Assembly (NCBI GenBank): GCA_013396655.1
Contig: WBMV01006429.1
Location: 1,584,492-1,648,491, forward strand
DNA length: 64,000 nt
Reading direction: 5' to 3'
From: Campylorhamphus procurvoides
Lineage: Eukaryota > Chordata > Aves > Passeriformes > Dendrocolaptidae
In this document: one piece after another, positions 57,301 to 64,000 of the stretch
Layout: every line of letters starts with the position of its first letter
Position numbering within the stretch: the stretch's first letter is position 1
Made by a program: the position numbers and the translations under genes
The notes under the pieces: generated by a model
Told to the model about the DNA's origin: nothing
What the model saw: only the letters and a program-made list of their open reading frames with translations
The model's database searches: none

Positions 57301-60300
57301 TCACAGTCAGCGAGCAGGGAACGGCTTCGGGGAGAGAAGCACACCGGAATGAAAAACAACACAGAAGAACAGGAATCGACTGCTGTCCTCAGGGACTGGA
57401 GAAGGAATACCCTGTTAGTGCTTAGATGCAGAAATAATGCCTTTTCTGGCAGCTGCAGAATGCAAGAGCCTGAAGTCCCAGGTCTCTGCTTACACAATCC
57501 ACCCTATGGCACGGATGGGTGCAAAGTCACTTAGCACCAGAGCTCACAGGAAAGATCCTCTGGAGACACAGCCAAGCATACATTTATCCACACACAACAG
57601 TTTCCCTTCGACTGAGGTTGTTTACGTACTGCATCTTTCTCAGGGTTGCAGACTTTCACCCAAAGGATGTGATCCAGCAGCCAGTCAATGGGTTTGTCCT
57701 TATAGAACATCAGGATGAACTCCACGATCAGGCTCAGATCCAGAGACTTGAACATTTTTCCTACAGCACAAAGAAAGAGGAGCTACAGTGTGAAATAGTC
57801 AAGAATCAGAGCTGGGAAGTAAAAACTTGGGAGACTGGGCTGTGGAGGTTGGATCTGTCCATCTCTCTACATAAAGGAAATACCATGTGGCTCTGGTTTA
57901 TGTACCAGCACTGCTGGCACTGCTAATACAGTTCTGGATTTAATATTCATTGCAGAATTAGAAAGCATTAGAGTCTCACAGGTCACAACAGTATCAGAAG
58001 GTCTAAAACTCTCCCATTCAGTAGTGAGAAATAAGGATGAAAAACAGTCAGCCAGCTGCAGGACAGACCATTTCCTGCCCCAAAAACTACAAGTTTTAAG
58101 CCAGTCAAGCCAGTATCCAAAACAACAGATCAAACTGCTACTGCAACCATGTCCTGCCATTCCCAAAATAGTTCTGGGCTGATGTAAACTTCCTTTTGCA
58201 CACTCTTAGGCAAATCCAGATCTCATCCAGCCTAAAAGCTACTGGTCACATCTAAGCTGTTTGGCTGTCGGCTGGGCCACTGACCAGGTTTATTTTTACT
58301 AAAAGTGAGCATCCCCAGTACCAGCTCTGAGGATCTTTTTCCCCTGTGCAAACACAAGGGTCATTGCAAAAAATAGGCAGGAATCAAGTCCAAGTATTTT
58401 ACATCTCATGGGGATAACTTGTTTGACCAAGAGCATAAATGCTGGCAAGAGCCAGCAGGCACTTGTGCCTGGGTCTGATGGGACTGGGGTGAGCAGGGGA
58501 GAACATTACCAATGAACCCCAGCTGAGAGAACTCCAGGATCATCCACTCCTCAGAGGGCTGCTGCAAGGCAAAGTTCTTCATTGTGCTGAGATAGTTTGG
58601 TTTGGCCACAATATCATCCTCCAGCTGCAAGAGAAAAGGACACTCAGTGCCAGTGACACATGCAGGTCCCAGTAAGAGTCTCTCTATGCAGAATAATCCC
58701 ACCACAGACCAGAGGAAAGCTGGCACAGACCCAGTTTGTTTCAGAAGATGCTCCAAGCAGATTTTTCTCATTCCACCTAACAGGTAAAGGAAACAAGTAT
58801 TCCTGCCCTCCCTAGGTGGGAGGTCTCCAACTCTAAAAGTACTTTAGAAACCCAGCTTTTGAACCTATCTGGTTAAAACCCTCTGCTACTCTGCTGCATC
58901 ACACAACTGGATGTGTTCTTTGCTGTCTCTCAGCTGGTAAGGGACACAGTGAACTCTCAGATACACCCATCTTCCCTCCATCCCCAGCACCAAACTCACC
59001 TGCACATAATAAATGCCTTTGGACTGGGCATACATCATTAAAAAGCAGTAGTCCAGGTTCTGCTTCGTCCTCCACCTGCAAGGGACAAAGATGATGGGAG
59101 CTTTGGTCTCTCCTGGGATAGTGGGCTGCTCCAGGGAGCCTCCTCAGTCTTGGTTTGAGCCAGGAAGGTGACAGAGCTCTGGGAGGTGGAGGGGATGGCA
59201 TTCAGCCTCTCCCTTCTGGTCTCAGACTGGTGAGTTAAGAGTTACTGGAAACCTCGTGGACTTCCAAAGTGAAGATAATTTGGGTTAAAATAAGCCCCTC
59301 ATTTGGTGATAGAAACACCAAGTGTGGCAAAGCTGGTGCCTGTTCATCCCTGCCACATCACACCACGTCGTTTCAGCTCCTGGACAAAGCAAGATTTAGG
59401 GCCTTGCCTGGCCCTGTGGAAGAGCTTTGCCTACTGGAGTCAGTGGGGGAGATGCTGCAGTTCCTTAATTCAGGGCTCACTTGTTTATAAGCTCATTGAT
59501 CCTTACCTGACTCTTTCCTTGGGGTCCCCAAAGGATTCCCGCAGGTGGGAGAAATCAGGATAGAAATGAGGAGATGGGGAAATGACCTCCAGGAGACCTG
59601 AGTGTATTTCCTTTGGGAATCTGAGGGAGAAAACCAGCAGTAAACAAATACCTCCACGTCTGACACACCATTTCATAGACCAGTCACTGGGCCACAGACC
59701 CAAACAAAAAATACAATCTCTAAGGGCAAACTTCCCCCAAGGACATCAGCAGGGACTGCCATGGAGTTTTTAAGCTGCCCTCTCCCTCCCATGGTCTCTA
59801 TTAGCCCCATGTGCTCCTCCTTAGGTCAGCTTTAAAGACCAGCTGTGAGCACCATGTACTCTTTACAGGATTAAATGACCTGCAGACTGGTTCACCAAAG
59901 AAAGGACTTGCTGGCATTACTGGCATTTGGAGATTTCCCAAATGCATCAGTAATTAAAACTAATTTCACCGAGATTGTGTTATACATTTCTGGGAAGTTG
60001 CTTAAAGCACTGCTGTGCTGTAGTTCAGAGAGCCAGCAGGAATACTACCTAGTTCCCTAATGTTGATAAAATCAGCATTACTTCTATAATGGTTAAGAAC
60101 TCTTTAAATAAAGAGTTAAACTCAAATAGAAAATAATGTCACCCATCTGAAAAGTAGGCACCTACATCATCCTTGCAAGCAATAGCCCGGGATTGCTCCA
60201 ACTGTGAGAGATAAGCAGGAAAACCACTTATTTTTATACTGCCTTTTCCAGAACATTTGGTGCAAGGCTGATTTCCTTTGTTTGTGCAGAGTCTGGAGGA

Positions 60301-63300
60301 CGGGAGATGGGGCAGAGGGAGACAAAGCAGCGAGACTGCCAAAAACTTCTCACTTATTTTCCCCTTCCTTATTCCTTCTTTGGGACTGGCAGGTTTTCCA
60401 GCTAACACTTCCAAATCTTCCCTTCCTCAAGCAGCAGTGAAACAGCAGCTTCTCACTGAGCTGACAAAACCTGCACTGAAGCAGCAACAGCTTCCTCCCT
60501 CCCGCGAGAGAAGTCCAGCCTGCCCTGGCCCCACACCACCTCAATTCGATTGGGAAGAAGAATAATTTCAGTGAATCAGGGAGGGGCAGGAGGCACCAGA
60601 GAGGGGGATGACGAGAAATCAAATCATTAAGTCAATTAAAGTTTCAGGTCTTCGATGTGGAGGCGCTCTCTGCGGCGGCGCCCGGTAATTTCATCAGGAT
60701 CCATCGGACAATCAGTCCATTATCCCCGATAAGTGCGTCCTGCTGCCAGCAGGCAGAAGGAGGGGAGCCCTGCCAGCTCCTGCACAGCAAGATGGAGGGC
60801 TCTGTTTCAGCTCTTCTGCAAGTGCCTGGGAACACAACCCTCCCCACGCACTTCCCAGCCCCTCTCCCATCATTGGCTCCGGGGCGAGAGGATGTGCTGC
60901 CCTTTTGATTCTCCTTCATAGGGAGACTGATGCTTTGGAAACAGGCAATGCAGGAGCTGGATGGGAGTCACTGCCCCTTCTCTCGCCACCTCCCTCCTTT
61001 GCCTCCCAGCAATTAATGCCTGGAGTGGCTCACAGTTAATAATCCATCACCAGCTTCTGCCTAAACAGCCACAGATGATGCTGCAAAAGCCACTAAGGCT
61101 CCAGGACATAAATAGCAGCCAGCACGGGAGACAAATGTAACTAGTGCCTGGAACAAGGGGAAAACAAACAGGCTGGGGTGGGAAGAGAGATGGATCATGG
61201 ATTTTAAAGTAAAATAAGGTAGGAGCACTCGGGTGTGCTTCCCACACTGCCCAGATTGCACAGAACAGGTACAGGGCTGCCCTAGACACAGAAACCACTG
61301 CCAGGATTGCTGGAAATTTAAACTGTCCATCTCCTCACAACGCCCCAGGACAGAAGGAGCAAACCAGAACGGCATAACCGTGTGTGTTAAATACTGTGAG
61401 TGCAAAGCTGTTCTCCTGGAAGCTACATATGGGATGCATTTTAGAACAGCAGAAAGTGGAAGCAGAGATAGCAAAGACAGCCCAGAGTTTAAAAATGGGG
61501 GAACCCCCTCCCTGAAACAACAACAAAATACAAAAGGGAAGCAGAAAAGCGTGTTTTCTCCTTAATGAAGCCATTCCCTGGCCTTGCTGCAGGCACAGGC
61601 TGTACACTGAAGCTATTTGGAAGTGCTTACAAGTTTTTGATATTCTCTGCCACGCTGGCTGTGTACTGTGGGTCCGTCTGAAAACAAAAGAAAAGCAGTG
61701 TTAGAGCCTTCAGCCTCAGCCTGTGTTCCCTGGGGCTCAGAAATCATCTTCAACACACCCCAGGGGTACTGCCAGAACCTCTGCACCATTTGCATTCACC
61801 TTCACGTCTCCTTTTATCCAGTTTCACTCTCAGGAGCCCTCCTTTGTGGTCAGTGTTAACCAAAGGCATCACACACCAGAATCCATCCCAAAGGACTCAA
61901 GATCCTGCACATCTTCCCCATGTGCCCCTGTGGCACTTCTGCCCCTGCCAAGTGCTTGCACAAGGTGTTAACTTCTGGGCTATTTATTTTTTCCCTACAC
62001 ACATACACTGGCTTGCAAATACCCTTGGCAGAAAAAGAGGTGAGAAAGAAGGGTTTACTTGTGAGTGTGCATTTTTCATTCCAGGTTCATTTTGACACTT
62101 TCCTTCCTAGACCCTCAGTTTGTTCCCACAATCAACCTGGCAACCCATGCTGGGAGCCAAAGGTTGGCAGTGATGCACGCTGCTGTCTGTGGGTAAGTGA
62201 GAAAACAGGGACAGGCACCAGACAGAAAACATCTGCAGAGTGACCCGGAAAACAAAGCCTCAGAACAAAGGGCAGGAGACCCAGGAGCAAAAACTGTCCC
62301 TGTTTCCTGGTGGTGGCATGGTTTTGGGCAGTCACAGGGATGACAGGACTGTGTGTCCCTGGTGGATCTGTGGACACAGCATCACAAACCAGGACCAGCT
62401 GCTGCTGCACTTGGCACCAGGCAGAGGTGAGAAGTGAGACACCAGGGACGTGTGTCACAAGCTGAGGACAGCACTTCCACACTGGAATGGTGACAAGGGA
62501 GGGTTTTCTCGAGAGGAAAAGGTCCCTTTCCTAAACAGGGCTTGGAGTCCCAGCGCTGGACTGATTTCTCACCTTGGTGCTGCATCTCAGATTACTCAGC
62601 ATCTCCTCCAGGTTCACACCATCCTCTCCACTATTTACTCTTTATCCTGTGTCCAAGGAGCCCTAACAAGTGCAGGTACATGAAGAAACACTTCGGGAAG
62701 AGGCAGAGCAGGCACAGCAGAGATTGACACTTGCACAGAAGGGGTAAACTTATTACTGCAGTCCAAAACAGCTGGTTTGGGTCAAGCTGCTTGAAACCTC
62801 TCATGCTTCAACTTGCACACTGCAAAAAACAGCCACCAAACCTGTTCTGGCTCCAAGGGAGAAAAATGACATCCAGGAGCAAACCTTTTGCTGGCCACTT
62901 TGGGCTGCCCCCATCTGTGCACATCTTCTCCTTGTACCAAGTACCAGCCAGAGCCCCTAAGGCCAAATGCTACTCAAAATGTCACATTTTGGGTAAACAG
63001 GCAGCAAACCCGGACATTCATCTCTGCTCCGCTCCCACTAACAGGCTACTGAGGTTTATCTTTCTCACTGGATTTCTGGAAATTAAGACAAATGCACTTC
63101 AGGCTCAAGAAAATAATCCTGAGGGGAAAGCCATGGAGAAAAATAACCATCTAAACCCATAGATAAAAGCAGCTCTTGCGGATTAATGTATCAAGGCTTT
63201 TTAGCCCTTGGATTCAGCAACTGATTCTGGGCTCCAGGCACCAGGACAAAGAGGCATTTTAGTCTCAGCCCTGAATCACTGACTCTTGGGTTTTGAGAGA

Positions 63301-63840
63301 GGTTACTACTGTCTTACAAGTATGTGGTGAAACAGAGCTGCTTCAGGAGCAGGTCAGAGAGCTCCCCTAGACATGGTCATGGGGCAGCTCCAGCACATTT
63401 TGGGAATAACCACTCAAACACCTTGCAAGAGGCATCACAATTTAGATGAGATGTGCCCCACTGGCAGCTGCCAACGTGACAGACTTGCCTGCTCACATCC
63501 TGACCCTCTCTGGCCCAACTGGTGCTTCATTTTGGGCAAGACACACCTGATGATCCCAGCTGGATGACAGCCTAAATCTGGGCTTATCTGCCCAGCAAGT
63601 GGCAGAGCTGGTGGCTGGGCCAGCCGTGTCCTGTTTGGCAGCAAGTCTGGCAGACAGTGGGATGGGGGCCAGGGCAATGGGGCAAACTGGCAGAGCTCTG
63701 TCTTACCTCAGCAATGAGGACAACGATGACAGAGTCCTCCTTCTCCTGCTGAGTGAGCTCCGAGATGAGGGAGTTGAGGGTGTCAGTGAGGTAGGAATGC
63801 ACCTCCCGCTTCACGCTGGGGATTCCCATCACGACGGACA
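51347..63840 (-). CDS. MGAT4B: Alpha-1,3-mannosyl-glycoprotein beta-1,4-GlcNAc transferase B (GnT-IVb), 5' end outside window
   Basis: This Golgi type II membrane enzyme adds a beta-1,4-GlcNAc branch to the alpha-1,3 mannose arm of N-glycans. The last 12 coding exons, in transcription order, are 63840-63707, 61677-61631, 59620-59507, 59075-59000, 58624-58510, 57760-57630, 54768-54661, 53745-53552, 53043-52965, 52518-52431, 51558-51446 and 51370-51347. They total 1223 nt, or 406 aa plus stop, matching human from about residue 142 to 548. Diagnostic segments are [40 protein letters not shown] (EDD metal/donor-binding motif), [46 protein letters not shown] and [15 protein letters not shown]. Cytosolic tail, TM anchor and stem lie right of the window. 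All phases close. One donor appears to be GC instead of GT (53551-53550). Isoform B, not A, is chosen from sequence and synteny. Confidence 0.97.
51446..51558 (-). CDS. MGAT4B: MGAT4B penultimate exon
   Basis: The exon encodes [20 protein letters not shown] and then [17 protein letters not shown], phase 0 at GAG|GTAAGC. It is followed by an intron of only 75 bp. Confidence 0.96.
52431..52518 (-). CDS. MGAT4B: MGAT4B exon ([12 protein letters not shown]...)
   Basis: The exon encodes [20 protein letters not shown] and RTPDGYIQI, part of the C-terminal beta-sandwich lectin-like domain. The donor ATAG|GTACTG has a weak match to consensus. Confidence 0.95.
52965..53043 (-). CDS. MGAT4B: MGAT4B exon ([14 protein letters not shown]...)
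   Basis: The exon encodes [20 protein letters not shown] and EVLPFD, phase 0 at the GAT|GTAAGT donor. The acceptor is CTCTCCACAG. Confidence 0.96.
53222..53404. repeat. 61-bp minisatellite, three copies, in an MGAT4B intron
   Basis: GCAGGAAAGCAAAGGGCTCT begins at 53222, 53283 and 53344, an exact 61-bp period. Copies differ by only a few bases (for example ACATGGTC / AACAGCCC / ACACGGCC). The array lies in the intron 53044-53551 that has the GC donor. The two open frames across it exist only because of the repeat. Confidence 0.95.
53552..53745 (-). CDS. MGAT4B: MGAT4B exon ([13 protein letters not shown]...), probable GC donor
   Basis: The exon encodes [20 protein letters not shown], then [20 protein letters not shown] and [20 protein letters not shown]. 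It must end GAAAG to join G|TTCTTCTTCCGC in the next exon. The intron then starts GCCAGT, a GC-type donor. Confidence 0.93.
54661..54768 (-). CDS. MGAT4B: MGAT4B exon ([14 protein letters not shown]...)
   Basis: Exactly 36 codons: [20 protein letters not shown] and then [16 protein letters not shown]. Phase 0 at both ends, so it could be skipped in frame. Confidence 0.97.
57630..57760 (-). CDS. MGAT4B: MGAT4B exon ([14 protein letters not shown]...)
   Basis: The exon encodes [20 protein letters not shown] and then [20 protein letters not shown] plus KDA, phase 0 at the GCA|GTACGT donor. Confidence 0.97.
58510..58624 (-). CDS. MGAT4B: MGAT4B exon with EDD motif
   Basis: The exon encodes [20 protein letters not shown], then [18 protein letters not shown]. 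The acidic LEDD is the DXD-like motif of the GT54 family, expected to bind Mn2+ and UDP-GlcNAc. Donor ATTG|GTAATG. Confidence 0.97.
59000..59075 (-). CDS. MGAT4B: MGAT4B exon ([13 protein letters not shown]...)
   Basis: The exon encodes [20 protein letters not shown] and IYYVQ, leading directly into the EDD motif of the next exon. The donor is TGCAG|GTGAGT, phase 0. Confidence 0.97.
59507..59620 (-). CDS. MGAT4B: MGAT4B exon ([12 protein letters not shown]...)
   Basis: The exon encodes [20 protein letters not shown] and then [17 protein letters not shown], nearly identical to human. The donor GTCAG|GTAAGG is in phase 2. Confidence 0.97.
61631..61677 (-). CDS. MGAT4B: MGAT4B 47-nt exon
   Basis: The exon encodes [15 protein letters not shown] plus two bases of the next Leu codon. 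Human has TDSQYTSAVTENIKAL at this point. The acceptor is TTTTGTTTTCAG and the donor ACTT|GTAAGC. Confidence 0.94.
63707..63840 (-). CDS. MGAT4B: MGAT4B exon: start of catalytic domain
   Basis: The exon encodes [20 protein letters not shown] and then [20 protein letters not shown] plus LIAE, with a GAG|GTAAGA donor in phase 0. The acceptor is CCTGAGCAG|TGTCC, phase 1. It is the most 5' exon found in the window; nothing exon-like follows to 64000. Confidence 0.96.
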
Positions 63841-64000
63841 CTGCTCAGGGCCATGGAGAGATTTTAGAGAGAGGGCTGTGTTGGGCAAGACACTTTGCTC
63901 TGCTCCCTGACCACCTCATGGTTCACCTGCTCAGTGCCAGGCTCCGTCATTAAATCCCAGCAGTGAGCAGCAGGTTGGTGGGTTCCTGGGCTATGCAGGG
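63841..64000 (-). other. MGAT4B: MGAT4B upstream intron, cut by window edge
   Basis: The sequence beyond the acceptor CCTGAGCAG shows no exon that matches the stem region. The remaining 5' exons must lie right of the window. Confidence 0.7.

Larger units (their letters stand above)
51371..63706 (-). other. MGAT4B: MGAT4B introns (span also contains exons)
   Basis: Introns are 51371-51445 (75 bp), 51559-52430, 52519-52964, 53044-53551, 53746-54660, 54769-57629 (2.9 kb), 57761-58509, 58625-58999, 59076-59506, 59621-61630 and 61678-63706. Apart from the 61-bp minisatellite I recognise no repeat, RNA gene or second gene. Open frames in them are chance or read-through of exons. Confidence 0.6.

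Overview
The window is vertebrate nuclear DNA, almost certainly from a bird. The evidence is spliced genes with GT-AG introns, a CR1-type LINE fragment at about 33,055-33,402, rather compact introns, and the gene order CANX - MAML1 - LTC4S - MGAT4B. The first three genes lie on the + strand and MGAT4B on the - strand. From memory this matches the order and orientation at human 5q35.3. All four genes were identified by reading conserved protein segments exon by exon; splice phases were checked and they close in frame.

Layout. 1-240 is a GC-rich CpG-island-like stretch with the probable non-coding first exon of CANX. 7,356-16,302 holds 14 coding exons of calnexin (602 codons plus stop), followed by a long 3' UTR ending near 18.6 or 19.5 kb. 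19.5-20.3 kb is a short intergenic stretch with a 17-bp minisatellite and a GC-box/CCAAT promoter. Next comes an assembly gap (N at 20,348-20,528) that removes most of MAML1 exon 1. MAML1 exons 2-5 run from 29,340 to 39,026, with a 3' UTR to about 42.4 kb. LTC4S occupies 43,493-49,724 in five small exons (152 aa). MGAT4B enters from the right edge on the - strand: its last 12 coding exons lie between 63,840 and 51,347 (406 aa, 5' end outside the window), and its 3' UTR converges on the LTC4S 3' end with only about 350 bp between them.

Function. CANX is the ER lectin chaperone for monoglucosylated N-glycoproteins, and MGAT4B is a Golgi N-glycan branching enzyme, so both act on N-glycans at different stages. 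MAML1 is the nuclear Notch co-activator. LTC4S is the integral membrane enzyme that makes leukotriene C4. They are neighbours by ancestral synteny; nothing in the sequence suggests operon-like co-function.

I found no new multi-gene system. The observations most worth checking are: the gap over the MAML1 Notch-binding domain; a probable GC-AG intron and a 75-bp intron in MGAT4B; two NAGNAG acceptors (CANX exon 14, MAML1 exon 2); a perfect 13-bp stem hairpin between the convergent LTC4S and MGAT4B 3' ends; and two minisatellites (17 bp and 61 bp).
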